Positions 7,743 to 16,305 are shown, counted from the stretch's first letter. The stretch is DNA of 64,000 nucleotides from Planctomycetota bacterium (GCA_029550525.1 JAKPHF010000049.1:1-64000), one strand, 5' to 3'. Numbers and translations are program-made. Notes: a model not told the origin generated them from the sequence alone.

Positions 7743-8082
7743 GTCCGACCTCTGGAAAGGCTTGAGTCCTGAGGCTTGAGTGATGAGGCCCACAGGTTAC
7801 GCGTGTACTCACGCCTCAAGTCTCAGGTTTCAGGCCTGGACTTCAAATCTGCGCAATCTTAAATCTGTGGACAATCCACACTTGTGATCACAGTGCGCGC
7901 TCCGGTTGGCGAGGAGGATGATCCACAGATTGCACGATTACAAGATTAACAGACCGTTCAACGTGCAGACTCTCGCCAGACTGAGCGCGATGTTCAAGGC
8001 TGGAGTCCTGAGGCCTGAGACTCGAGTGACGAGGCAAACCGACTTCGCGTGCACTCAAGCCTCAGGTCTCAGGTCTGTAGTC
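7743..8082. repeat. Duplicated hairpin repeats between two oxidoreductase genes
   Basis: Two related copies of an about 80-bp unit occupy 7761-7840 and 8000-8080. Each starts with GAGTCCTGAGGC and ends with a complementary CTCAAG...CTCAGG segment, so each can fold into a hairpin. Between them, segments near 7846-7871 and 7920-7943 are inverted copies of each other (both contain a CCACAGATT/AATCTGTGG core). No gene was found in this 340-bp stretch. Confidence 0.65.
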
Positions 8083-9459
8083 TCACAGATACTCTGTGGG
8101 GAATCGCCACGGCGAGCGATACTCGGGAATCGCCAGTCGGGCGGCTTCGTCGTCGCCGACGATTCGCTCGGTCTTGGGATCGAACTGGATGGAGCGGCCG
8201 AGCCGGAGCGAAAGCAGCGAGAGCGTCAGGGCCATGTCGATCTTGGCGTGGTAGCCCACGTGGCAACTGGGCTGCTGACGGCTGCGGATGCCGTCGAGCC
8301 ATTCGCGGTGATGGCCGGGCGAGCGCGGCGTGGTGACGGGCACGTCCTTGAGATCGAATTTGTGCAGGAAACAGGCTTCGCGTTCGACCTGGAGTACGCC
8401 GTAGTCGCCGATGAGCGTGCCGTTTTCGCCGTGCAGGTAGATGCCGCGGCGGCGATGACAACCCTGGTTGCCCTGGAGCGTGTAGGCATAGCTGTTGATC
8501 ATGGACGAGCACCAGGTCAGCGTGAAGCCGGGGAACTGCCAGGTGACTTCGTGCATGTCGTAAGCGTCGCCGTCGTCGTCGATGAGATAGCGGCCACCCG
8601 AGCTGTAGGTGTACAGCGGGTAGTCCAATTCCAGTGCCCAGAAGGGGATGTCCACGATGTGGGGAGCCATGCCCGGTGTCCAGCCGCCGCTGTAGGCCAT
8701 GAACGACGGGTGGTGAGCGGAATCCTTGTAGAGCAGCGGGTTGAACTCGCGCATGGGGGCCGGACCGATCCACATGTCCCAATCGAGCCCTTCGGGCACT
8801 TTGGTATCGGTTGCACGGCCGATGCCCTGGCGGCCCAGGTTGAAGACGTGGAACGTGCGGCCTAGTGAAATCTTGCCGAGCACGCCCGAGCGGACAACGT
8901 CGACGATGCGGCGATAGTTTTCGGTGGCGTGGATCTGCGTGCCGATTTGCGTGATGCGTTGGTGCTTTTCGGCCGCTCGCTTGATGGCCAGCGTTTCGGC
9001 CGGATACAGACTCATGGGCTTTTCGAGGTAGAAATCTTTGCCCGCCTCGGCGGCGTCGACCGCCATGCGGCAGTGCCAGTGCGGCGTGGTGGCGATGAGC
9101 ACGGCGTCCACGTCCTTACGGGCGAGCACCTCGCGATAGTCGGTGTAGGGTTTGGGGTCATGCCGTCCGGCATCCTCGGGCTGCGTGGCGGCCTTGTTGA
9201 CGGCGGCGATGGCCTGATTGCGGCGGGCCGGGTCGAGCTCGCAGATGCCGACGATGGATGTGTCAGGTTGCTTGAGCAGTTCGTTCAAGTTGTATTGGCC
9301 CTGGCCGTTGGTGCCGATGATCGCGATGTTGATCCGGCTGTTGGCTCCGGGGCGCCCATTGGAACCCAGCGCACCACTGGTGATCATGTAGGGGGCGGCG
9401 ACGCCGGCCGCCGAAAGAGACAGAAACCGCCGCCGAGTTGTCGTGTTCTTGCTGGCCAC
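8083..9459 (-). CDS. Tat-exported Gfo/Idh/MocA-family oxidoreductase
   Basis: 458 residues. The start is GTG at 9459 with AGGAGGAG seven bases upstream. Residues 1-35 are a twin-arginine signal (TTTRRRFLSLSAAGVAAPYM). The Rossmann domain follows (INIAIIGTNGQGQ), then the family's catalytic-lysine motif YLEKPMSL. The remaining part is the beta-sheet substrate domain, with conserved HIVDIPFWAL. These NAD(P)-dependent enzymes oxidise or reduce sugars and inositols. Planctomycetes carry large numbers of exported copies. The truncated paralogue at 7374 lies downstream on the same strand. The substrate is unknown. Confidence 0.88.
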   Translation of the reverse strand: MASKNTTTRRRFLSLSAAGVAAPYMITSGALGSNGRPGANSRINIAIIGTNGQGQYNLNELLKQPDTSIVGICELDPARRNQAIAAVNKAATQPEDAGRHDPKPYTDYREVLARKDVDAVLIATTPHWHCRMAVDAAEAGKDFYLEKPMSLYPAETLAIKRAAEKHQRITQIGTQIHATENYRRIVDVVRSGVLGKISLGRTFHVFNLGRQGIGRATDTKVPEGLDWDMWIGPAPMREFNPLLYKDSAHHPSFMAYSGGWTPGMAPHIVDIPFWALELDYPLYTYSSGGRYLIDDDGDAYDMHEVTWQFPGFTLTWCSSMINSYAYTLQGNQGCHRRRGIYLHGENGTLIGDYGVLQVEREACFLHKFDLKDVPVTTPRSPGHHREWLDGIRSRQQPSCHVGYHAKIDMALTLSLLSLRLGRSIQFDPKTERIVGDDEAARLAIPEYRSPWRFPTEYL

Positions 9460-9671
9460 TGAAGTGCTCCTCCTGGGTTGATGATGGGGAAACAGGCCTG
9501 ATCTTGCACCAGGACCGCCGAGCGGTCAACCGGTGCTTCGCAGTCTGTCAAGTATCGCCGCCATCCTCCGGCAAGCGGTTGCCTGTGTCAACACGTGAGT
9601 CCCGTGACGCGGGATGCATCCGGTAATCGAGGGCAGTGCCGTGTGATGCGGGCGAGACGACGTGAGTGCGC

Positions 9672-11864
9672 TTACGTGCCCAGCCCCAGAGCTGAACCGA
9701 TCTGGTAAACGAGCAAGGCGGCGATGTAGGCCAGAGCGGACATGTAGGCGAACATGAACAGCGGCCATCGCCAGGAAGCGGTTTCGCGTTTGACGATGGC
9801 CAGCGTGCTAGTGCACTGGCAGGCCAGAACGTAGAAGATCATCAGCCCGACCGCGACCAGCGGCGTGAACACGCGGCGGCCGTCAGGCCAGGTCGCAGCG
9901 GCGAGCAGTTCGCGCAGCGGCTTGGACTCTTCGTCCGCTTCGCCCACGCTGTAGACCACGCCCATGGTGCTGACGAACACCTCGCGTGCGGCGAGGCTGG
10001 CGATGATGGCCACGCCGATCTTCCAATCGTAGCCCAGCGGCTTGAGCGCCGGCTCGATGAGATGGCCCAGCCGGCCGACCAGGCTCGCCTCTAACTGCGC
10101 GGAGGCGGCCTCATGCTCGAGGGCCAACAGTTGCTCGTGCATGTCGGGGCCCGCAGCCTGCTCGATGGCCGCTCGCTGGGTGGCAAATCGCTCGGCACTG
10201 ACGGGGTCGCCCGGGAATCTCATGAGCGCCCACATCACAATGGTCAGAGCGAGGATGATCGTACCGGCTTGCGTGAGGAAGAGCTTGCTGCGCTCCCACA
10301 TCACGGTGGCCACGTTCCGCAACTGCGGCCAGTGATAGGGCGGCAGCTCGATGACGAAGGCCGGAGCGGGGCCGCGTAGGAGCGTCTTCTTGAACAGGGT
10401 GGCCATGACCAGAGCCGTCGCCACGCCCAGGCCGTACATGGTCAGCAGGACCACGGCTTTGACCCAGGCGCTGCCAGGCAGGCAGGCGGCGATCAGCAGC
10501 GTGTAGACAGGCATGCGGGCGCTGCAGCCCATAAGCGGAGCCACGAGAATGGTCACCAGTCGGTCGCGAGGGTTCTCGATTGTGCGGGTGGCCATGATGC
10601 CGGGCACGGCACAGGCGTGGCTCGACAGCAGCGGAATGAAGCTCTTTCCGTGCAGGCCGACGCGGCTCATGATGCGGTTCATGAGGAAGGCAGCCCGGGC
10701 CATGTAGCCGGTGTCCTCGAGCACGGCGATGAACAAAAAGAGGATGCAGATCTGCGGGAAGAACACGATGACGTTGCCGACACCGGCCAGCACGCCATCG
10801 GTGATCAGATCGCGGAGGATGCCGGGGGCCATGACCGCCGAGACCCAGATGCGCAACTGGCCGAAGATGGCCTCGATCAGATCCATGAGGGGGGCGGCGG
10901 CCACAAAGATGCTGTAGAACATGAGCGCCATCATGGGGGCGAAGATCACGAGACCCCAGACGCGATGTGTGAGGATGCGATCGATGGCGTCGGTGCGGGA
11001 GTCTCCGCCGCCGGGGGCTCGGGTAAGGCAGTCGCGAACGACCTGGGCGATCCAGGCGTAGCGGGCGACGGTCAGTTCGCGGGCCGCGTCGATCTGAAGC
11101 TCGGCGAGTCGTGCGCGGGCGGCGTCGAGAGCCGATGCGACGGCGGCTGGGGTTCGGCTGCCCACGGGCGCGTGACCGTTGCTCAGGTGCAACGCGGCCA
11201 AGCCCTCCGGAGCGCACGCAGGGGCATGCGGCAGGGCGGTGATGGCCTGCGTCAAAGTGGCGATCTCGCCCTCGACGGCATCAGACGCTCTCCACTTACG
11301 GCCGCTGACCATCCCCCCTTCACGACAAGTCCTGACAATGGCGGTTTGAAGCTCGGGAATGCCACCGCCCTTGGCGCCGACGGTTCCGATTACGGGCACG
11401 CCGAGTGCACGCGAGAGCTTTTCGAGATCGAGTCGATGTCCGGCTCGCTCGAGGACGTCCATCATGTTGCAGGCCACGATAGTGGGCAGGCCGAGTTCGA
11501 GCACCTGTGTGGCCAGATAGAGATTTCGTTCGAGGTGAGCCGCGTCGACGACGATGAGCACGGCGTCGGGACTCGGCATGTCCGCCAGTTGCCCGAGAAG
11601 AGCGTCCCGGGCGACGGCCTCGTCAGGACTGTGAGCGGCCAAGCTGTAGGTGCCGGGCAAATCGACGAGCTGGATGCCGGCGTCGGCCAGCATGGTGCCT
11701 TCGCGCTTTTCGACGGTGACGCCAGAGTAGTTACCGACCTTGTGCCGCAGCCCGGTGAGGGCGTTGAAGATAGTGGTCTTGCCGCAGTTGGGGTTGCCCG
11801 CGACGACGACGTGGAAGGTTCGCGCCGCGCAGGAAGGCCGGTCAGGATGAACTGCAGTAGCCAT
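9672..11864 (-). CDS. feoB: Ferrous iron transporter FeoB
   Basis: 730 residues from MATAVHPDRP; an in-frame open region before it is ignored because feoA ends at 11867. FeoB imports Fe(II) across the inner membrane and has an N-terminal GTPase domain. The G1 motif GNPNCGKTT is at residues 23-31, followed by SGVTVEKREG (G2), DLPGTYSL (G3) and CNMMD (G4). The membrane part has the two Gate domains, including GCSARMPVYTLLI, and many hydrophobic helices. The length matches the family. It is two bases downstream of feoA, so they form one operon, driven by the promoter at 12259-12287. Confidence 0.95.
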   Translation of the reverse strand: MATAVHPDRPSCAARTFHVVVAGNPNCGKTTIFNALTGLRHKVGNYSGVTVEKREGTMLADAGIQLVDLPGTYSLAAHSPDEAVARDALLGQLADMPSPDAVLIVVDAAHLERNLYLATQVLELGLPTIVACNMMDVLERAGHRLDLEKLSRALGVPVIGTVGAKGGGIPELQTAIVRTCREGGMVSGRKWRASDAVEGEIATLTQAITALPHAPACAPEGLAALHLSNGHAPVGSRTPAAVASALDAARARLAELQIDAARELTVARYAWIAQVVRDCLTRAPGGGDSRTDAIDRILTHRVWGLVIFAPMMALMFYSIFVAAAPLMDLIEAIFGQLRIWVSAVMAPGILRDLITDGVLAGVGNVIVFFPQICILFLFIAVLEDTGYMARAAFLMNRIMSRVGLHGKSFIPLLSSHACAVPGIMATRTIENPRDRLVTILVAPLMGCSARMPVYTLLIAACLPGSAWVKAVVLLTMYGLGVATALVMATLFKKTLLRGPAPAFVIELPPYHWPQLRNVATVMWERSKLFLTQAGTIILALTIVMWALMRFPGDPVSAERFATQRAAIEQAAGPDMHEQLLALEHEAASAQLEASLVGRLGHLIEPALKPLGYDWKIGVAIIASLAAREVFVSTMGVVYSVGEADEESKPLRELLAAATWPDGRRVFTPLVAVGLMIFYVLACQCTSTLAIVKRETASWRWPLFMFAYMSALAYIAALLVYQIGSALGLGT

Positions 11865-11866
11865 GG

Positions 11867-12250
11867 TCAGGCGGACTGAGCGGAAACCTGGGGCAAGCGT
11901 TCGACGAGAATGCAATCCGCGAGCCGGGAGCACAGTCCGAACCGGCAGTCGCCGACTTGGCAAATCATGGGATTGCCCGCAGACAACACCCGCACCCGCT
12001 GCCCCTCAAATAATCCGAGTTCGCGCAGCCGCTGCGTATGGCCGTTGGCGTCGAGCGAGGTCACGCACAGATCGATGCCCGCAGGGGCATGTGGCAGGGG
12101 CAACCGATTGGCGCTGATCTCGGCGCGGCACGACTTTTCGACGGTGTTGGATGACCGCTGGGTCCTGTGCCGACCCCAGCCCCAGCGACGCCGCATCCGC
12201 TTGCCTAGGATTCCCATTCCCGTGCGAACTAATTGAGACTCAATCTCCAT
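11867..12250 (-). CDS. feoA: FeoA-domain protein
   Basis: 127 residues. FeoA is a small SH3-like cytoplasmic protein that helps FeoB. The domain covers about residues 50-125, with GHTQRLRELGLFEGQRVRVL and VGDCRFGLCSRLADCILVE. The N-terminal 45 residues are an Arg-rich extension not typical for FeoA. The ATG at 12250 is chosen because a strong -10 box ends 8 nt before it; MGILGKRM at 12217 is the alternative start. Three cysteines in the last 30 residues (GDCRFGLCSRLADC) are unusual for FeoA and could be checked for a metal site. Confidence 0.85.
   Translation of the reverse strand: MEIESQLVRTGMGILGKRMRRRWGWGRHRTQRSSNTVEKSCRAEISANRLPLPHAPAGIDLCVTSLDANGHTQRLRELGLFEGQRVRVLSAGNPMICQVGDCRFGLCSRLADCILVERLPQVSAQSA
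12232..12244. promoter_or_regulatory. Candidate iron-responsive operator
   Basis: ATTGAGACTCAAT is a perfect 6-1-6 inverted repeat beginning a few bases inside the feoA coding region, so it lies at about +8 to +20 if transcription starts at the ATG. Its position just after the promoter suits a repressor site. Which regulator (Fur, DtxR or MntR type) is not clear from the sequence. Confidence 0.35.
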
Positions 12251-12258
12251 TGGTGAAA

Positions 12259-12287
12259 AATATACCGACTATTCTGGAATGCGTCAA
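12259..12287 (-). promoter_or_regulatory. Sigma70-like promoter of feoAB
   Basis: On the minus strand, TTGACG (12287-12282), a 17-nt spacer and TATATT (12264-12259). This is five of six and five of six matches to the sigma70 consensus with ideal spacing. The -10 box ends 8 nt before the feoA ATG and there is no Shine-Dalgarno sequence, so the mRNA is probably leaderless. Confidence 0.65.
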
Positions 12288-12423
12288 GAGGGAAAGCGCT
12301 CATGGTTTGAAGAAGTAGTCACCTGGGGCGGCTCATTTTACCGCCCATAGGGGATCATCTGTCGTCCGCCGGGAACGCGCGCTAACACTTTCGGCATAAC
12401 CCGGATGAAGGAGTGGGGCCGCG

Positions 12424-12750
12424 TCACTCCTCTGCGTCGCGGATGGCGCGGGCCTCGCTGATGTCTTCGCCGCCGAGTCGCAGTTTCATGAGCCGACCGA
12501 CTTTGAACTTGACGGTGCGTTTGGCGGGCACGGACACACGCTCCAGCGTCTTGGGATTCTGCGCGGTACGAGCCGCCCGAACACGGCTTTCGAACACACC
12601 GAAGTCTCTGAACTCCAGGCGGTTGCCTGCGCCGAGCTCGTCGATGATCTCGTCCAGGAAGTTCTGGATGATTTTCTTGACCACCACGCGTTTGTGGGAG
12701 GATTTCTCAGCAATCCGATCAATCAGTTCTTTTTTCGTGATCGTCTGCAT
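12424..12750 (-). CDS. HU/IHF-family DNA-binding protein
   Basis: 108 residues, start MQTITKKELIDRIAE with a GAGG ribosome-binding site. The family signature is clear: N-terminal helices (TKKELIDRIAEKS, VVVKKIIQNFLDEII), then GNRLEFRDFGVFESRVRAARTAQNPKT, where RTAQNPKT contains the intercalating proline of the DNA-binding arm. The last 20 residues (LGGEDISEARAIRDAEE) form a short acidic tail beyond the about 90 residues of normal HU. It should bend and compact DNA. It cannot be assigned to HU or IHF subunits specifically. Confidence 0.92.
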   Translation of the reverse strand: MQTITKKELIDRIAEKSSHKRVVVKKIIQNFLDEIIDELGAGNRLEFRDFGVFESRVRAARTAQNPKTLERVSVPAKRTVKFKVGRLMKLRLGGEDISEARAIRDAEE

Positions 12751-13081
12751 GGCCGGCCTCAGCGCAAACTACGCTCGCGTCATGAATCCGCCGGCGACTT
12801 CGCCGGTCGGCAACTGAAATCGAAACGTTCCCGGAATGTGGTCCGGCAGAAGTGGGCAACGCCGGTCCAACATTCGCAAGTTATCCTACCGCAATGGTTT
12901 TCGTCATTCAAGCCCCTTTTTCAACAGGCATTTCCGAGGATTTTCCGTCGGAGTCGGCAGACCCGCAGCATTCAATAACCCTTGAAACGACAAAGGTTTA
13001 ACCCGCAAGACAGAGACGGAGGCACGCTCGGGGACGCTGTATTCTGCTCCAAGTTCGGATGTTTTAGAGGCTTACGACGCG
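12751..13081. other. Intergenic stretch upstream of HU gene
   Basis: 331 bp between the HU gene and the repressor gene. No open frame with recognisable features and no convincing sigma70 promoter was found. It presumably holds the HU promoter, but I cannot mark it with confidence. Confidence 0.3.
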
Positions 13082-13744
13082 CTACAGGGCGCGGCTGACC
13101 AGATGAGTGATGATTCCTTGGATGGCAAAGTTGGTGCTCTCATCAACCACGATGGGTGAGATGCTGGGATTGTCCCCCCGCAGAATGACCAGGGTGTGGT
13201 CCTGTCGCCGCTCGACCCAGACGCGTTTGAGCGTGGGGTTTTGGTCGATCAGGCAGGCGCAGATACGGCCCTGGACGTGCTCAGGATTGACGCCGGGGCG
13301 GTACTCGACGAGCACCAGGTCGCCAGGCTTGAGCGTGGGCTCCATCGAGTCGAAGGTTAGCCGCAGGACGTAGCGGTTAGGGGCCCATAAATGGCGAAGT
13401 ACGGGAAACAGCTCCTGTTGTTCGTCACTGCGGGACGGCGGCCCGGCGGGGATCGTCCCGAAAAGGGGAAGGCCCCGCATCTCCAGCGGCTGGGGGGCAT
13501 CGTGCTCGAGGCTTTCGCCGATCAGGACTGCCGGAGCGATGTCGAGCGCCACCGCAAGGGCTCGCAGGGATGAAGGCGAGGGCTTGCGATAACCGCGTTC
13601 GATCTCGCTGAGAAAGCCCTGGTTGACTCCCGCCCGCCGGGCAAGCTCCTTCTGCGTGAGCTCGGCTTGCATTCGGTAGTAGCGGATGCGCCGGCCGATA
13701 TGACCGCGGAAGACGGGGGGAACCAGTGGCGAGTCCGAGGACAT
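13082..13744 (-). CDS. XRE-type repressor with LexA-like S24 protease domain
   Basis: 220 residues. Residues 10-70 are an XRE helix-turn-helix (IGRRIRYYRMQAELTQKELARRAGVNQGFLSEIERGYRKP). The C-terminal half is an S24 peptidase domain: the nucleophile Ser is in FDSMEPTLKPGDLVLVE, and the general-base Lys is in TLKRVWVE. A likely autocleavage site is Ala-Gly in TIPAGPPS, matching the position seen in LexA and phage repressors. It should therefore be a stress-cleavable repressor, but the HTH differs from true LexA, so its regulon is unknown. The ATG at 13744 has no ribosome-binding site but lies 8 nt after a -10 box. It is downstream of the FliN-family gene on the same strand. Confidence 0.85.
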   Translation of the reverse strand: MSSDSPLVPPVFRGHIGRRIRYYRMQAELTQKELARRAGVNQGFLSEIERGYRKPSPSSLRALAVALDIAPAVLIGESLEHDAPQPLEMRGLPLFGTIPAGPPSRSDEQQELFPVLRHLWAPNRYVLRLTFDSMEPTLKPGDLVLVEYRPGVNPEHVQGRICACLIDQNPTLKRVWVERRQDHTLVILRGDNPSISPIVVDESTNFAIQGIITHLVSRAL

Positions 13745-13752
13745 GCCGTCAG

Positions 13753-13780
13753 ACGATAAACGATCAGGACCGAGAATCAA
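13753..13780 (-). promoter_or_regulatory. Sigma70-like promoter of the S24 repressor gene
   Basis: Minus strand TTGATT (13780-13775), 16-nt spacer, TATCGT (13758-13753). The -10 ends 8 nt before the ATG at 13744, again without a Shine-Dalgarno sequence. ATCGTTTATCGT around the -10 has repeated half-sites that could bind the repressor itself. Confidence 0.4.
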
Positions 13781-13809
13781 GAAAAAAGCGGATGCGTGCG
13801 GGACGAATC

Positions 13810-14313
13810 TCACGACTCGCCAAGAGCCTTAATTCGTTCGCGGAGGGAACCGATGCGCACCACTCGCAAGCCGAAGTTCTCGCCCACCTTGACGGCCTGG
13901 CCGCTGCCGATGCACTTGTTGTTGACTCGCAACTCGAGTTCGCTGTCGGCCGGCTTGTCGAACTCGATGATGGAGCCGGTGGTGAGGTTGAGGATTTCCG
14001 ACAGCGGCATGGTCCGCTCGGACAGCTGGACGATGATCGGCACTTCGATGTTCAGGATGCGCGAGATGTCCTCGCTTTGCACGGGTTGCGGGGTGCCGGG
14101 GATCCGGCCGCTGCGAAGTAAGGGAGAGATCGGCTTGTCGGGCGAGAACGCCGGGCGGCCGGCGGCAGCAGCGGCGGGCGCGGCCGTGGCGGACGCGCTC
14201 GGGGCACGCATCGGCGCGAGGTCCTCGCCGCCGCCAATGCTGGCAACGGCTTCTTCCGCCAGGGCGTTGACCTCCGCCAGCAGGGCGTCGATGTCTTGCT
14301 GCGTCTCAGGCAT
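13810..14313 (-). CDS. fliN: FliN-family flagellar switch protein
   Basis: 167 residues. The C-terminal 85 residues form the SpoA/FliN domain: ILNIEVPIIVQLSERTMPLSEILNLTTGSIIEFDKPADSELELRVNNKCIGSGQAVKVGENFGLRV in outline (shown here only by its conserved blocks ERTMPLSEIL, GSIIEFDKPAD and GENFGLRV). FliN is part of the C-ring that switches flagellar rotation, and related proteins serve type III secretion. The N-terminus (residues 5-14, QQDIDALLAE) resembles the CheY-binding peptide of FliM, followed by an Ala-rich linker (40-65). It stands alone, with no other flagellar gene in the window, so symbol assignment is by domain only. Confidence 0.8.
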   Translation of the reverse strand: MPETQQDIDALLAEVNALAEEAVASIGGGEDLAPMRAPSASATAAPAAAAAGRPAFSPDKPISPLLRSGRIPGTPQPVQSEDISRILNIEVPIIVQLSERTMPLSEILNLTTGSIIEFDKPADSELELRVNNKCIGSGQAVKVGENFGLRVVRIGSLRERIKALGES

Positions 14314-14430
14314 TCCTATCCCACGTCATACCGGCTCCCGCCGGGGTGCACGTACACAGGGCGCAGAGCATCGGTTACTCGGTAATATCGGCGGATCGAG
14401 GCCATCGACTTGACTGGCTGGTACGGGTAA

Positions 14431-14465
14431 AAACGGAGCGAGGCAGGCCGCGTCGGCCTGCCTCG
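14431..14465 (-). terminator. Intrinsic terminator of the fab operon
   Basis: A perfect 11-bp stem (CGAGGCAGGCC at 14439-14449, GGCCTGCCTCG at 14455-14465) with a 5-nt loop. Reading the minus strand, the stem is followed by CGTTTTTACC (14438-14429). It lies 30 bp after the fabF stop codon, in the right orientation to end that operon. Confidence 0.85.
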
Positions 14466-14494
14466 TCGTGTTTATCTTCACATCGGCCACAGGC

Positions 14495-15739
14495 TCATCC
14501 GGTGTACTCGCCCACCAGGATACAGGCATTGTGTCCGCCGAACCCGAACGAGTTGCTCATGGCACGGCGGATACGCATGTCCCGAGGCTGCCGGGGTACG
14601 TAGTCCAGGTCGCACTCCGGATCCGGGTTCTCGAGGTTGATGGTGGGCGGCACCGTCCGGTGCTTGATGGCCATGACGGTGGCGAGCAGCTCGACGCCCC
14701 CGCTGGCACCCAAGAGGTGCCCGATGGCGGATTTCGTGCTGCTGATGGCCACCTTGCGGGCGTGGTCACCCAGAACTTGCTTGATGGCCTTGGTTTCGGC
14801 GATGTCACCCAGGCTGGTGCCGGTGCCGTGGGCGTTGATGTAGTCGATCTCGTCGGGGTTGACGCCGGCGTCTTCCATGCAGGCTCGCATGGCTGCCGCG
14901 GCGTAGGCACCGTTTTCGTCGGGTTGGGTGATGTGGCCACCGTCCGACCCGACGCCCGTACCGAGCACCTCGGCGTGGATGCGGGCACCGCGTTTCAAGG
15001 CGTGCTCGAGTTCCTCGAAGATGAAGATACCGGCGCCTTCGGACAGGACGAATCCGTCGCGATCGCGGTCGAACGGACGGCTGGCCCGGGCGGGATCGTC
15101 GTTCCGCGTGCTGAGGGCGTGCATGGCGTTGAACGCCGCGACGCTGAGTTCCGTGACGGCGGCTTCACTGCCGCCGGTGAACATGATGTCGGCCTCGCCC
15201 CGGCGGATGGTCCGCAGGGCATCGTTCATCGCGTTGGTCGCACTGGCGCACGCGGTGGCGACCGCCGTGCTGGGGCCGTGCAGCCCGAACTGGATGGTGA
15301 TGTTCCCGCTCGCCGCATTGACCATCAGCTTGGGAATGGTGAAGGCGGAGACCTTGCCGGGGCCTTTCTCCTTCAGGCGATAGGTCTGGGCTTGCAGTTC
15401 CCCAATGCCCCCGATCCCCGAACCGACGATCGCCCCGATGCGGTAGGGGTCTTCCTTGGAAAAATCGAGCCCACTGTCCGCGGCGGCCTGAATCGCCGAG
15501 GCCAGGGCGAACTGGGCAAACCGGTCCAGCCGCTTGACCGCCTTGTTGTCAATCCACCGGGTGGGATCAAAGTCCGCGCATTGCCCGGCGAATTTGGTTT
15601 CGAACATGGAAGGATCAAACAGCGTGATCGGGGTGATGCCGGACTTGCAGGCGACGAGGTTATCCCAGAACTCATCGACTGAATGACCGAGGGGGGAGAC
15701 CACTCCCATACCCGTGATGACAACGCGCCGTCTAGACAT
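14495..15739 (-). CDS. fabF: 3-oxoacyl-ACP synthase II (KAS II)
   Basis: 414 residues from MSRRRVVITGMGVVSPLG, with AGGA nine bases before the ATG. FabF condenses malonyl-ACP with growing acyl-ACP in fatty-acid elongation. The Cys-His-His triad is visible: Cys in STAVATACASATNAM, His in INAHGTGTSLGD and His in SAIGHLLGASGG. The C-terminal NSFGFGGHNACIL is also characteristic. It is the last gene of the minus-strand operon and is followed by an intrinsic terminator. Confidence 0.96.
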   Translation of the reverse strand: MSRRRVVITGMGVVSPLGHSVDEFWDNLVACKSGITPITLFDPSMFETKFAGQCADFDPTRWIDNKAVKRLDRFAQFALASAIQAAADSGLDFSKEDPYRIGAIVGSGIGGIGELQAQTYRLKEKGPGKVSAFTIPKLMVNAASGNITIQFGLHGPSTAVATACASATNAMNDALRTIRRGEADIMFTGGSEAAVTELSVAAFNAMHALSTRNDDPARASRPFDRDRDGFVLSEGAGIFIFEELEHALKRGARIHAEVLGTGVGSDGGHITQPDENGAYAAAAMRACMEDAGVNPDEIDYINAHGTGTSLGDIAETKAIKQVLGDHARKVAISSTKSAIGHLLGASGGVELLATVMAIKHRTVPPTINLENPDPECDLDYVPRQPRDMRIRRAMSNSFGFGGHNACILVGEYTG

Positions 15740-15899
15740 CCGGAATCCTTTTTCCTGAACGTGAGAACCCATACCGTCGTTGCGAGGCCGGACAGAGAAC
15801 GACCGGTGCGCAGGGCTCGGTCCGCGCGAGGATCTGGCGCCCGCGCCGGACCGGAGCCGCTCAGGTCATCGCGCGGCACTCCGCCTGGTCGCCGCCTGC

Positions 15900-16160
15900 T
15901 CAGGACGCCTTGGCCGCGTCCCCGTAGTTGGCCGTGATGTAATCAATGGCCTGACCCACGGTCTTGATCTTCTCGGCCTCTTCGTCCGGGATGCTCATCT
16001 CGAAGTTGTCCTCGAACTCCATGACGAGTTCGACGATATCCAGCGAATCGGCGTTGAGATCGTTCACGAACGACGTTTCGCGGGTGATCTCGGCCTTGTT
16101 GATGGCCATCTGCTCGCTCACGATGGTGAAAACCTTGTCCTCAATTTCCGCGCTCGTCAC
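15900..16160 (-). CDS. acpP: Acyl carrier protein
   Basis: 86 residues from a GTG start at 16160. The GTG is preferred because AGGAGG lies eight bases upstream inside an otherwise possible longer frame (start at 16175 or further), and the protein then has normal ACP length. The phosphopantetheine attachment serine is in [15 protein letters not shown]. The rest is acidic as expected ([21 protein letters not shown]). It carries acyl intermediates for FabD, FabF, FabG, FabH and PlsX encoded beside it. The gap of 160 bp to fabF and 145 bp to fabG is wider than in the rest of the operon, so it may have its own promoter or processing site. Confidence 0.95.
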   Translation of the reverse strand: MTSAEIEDKVFTIVSEQMAINKAEITRETSFVNDLNADSLDIVELVMEFEDNFEMSIPDEEAEKIKTVGQAIDYITANYGDAAKAS

Positions 16161-16305
16161 CGCAGAACCTCCTATCATGCCGGTCCCTTGACCTGTCGGT
16201 CCCACGCGATCCTTGCGTGGACGGGACCATTCCAGTGTCCACTGCCATGCCGCAGATGGACCGGGCCGACCCCGGTCTCGCCCACCCGCGACGTTTCGTA
16301 ACGAC

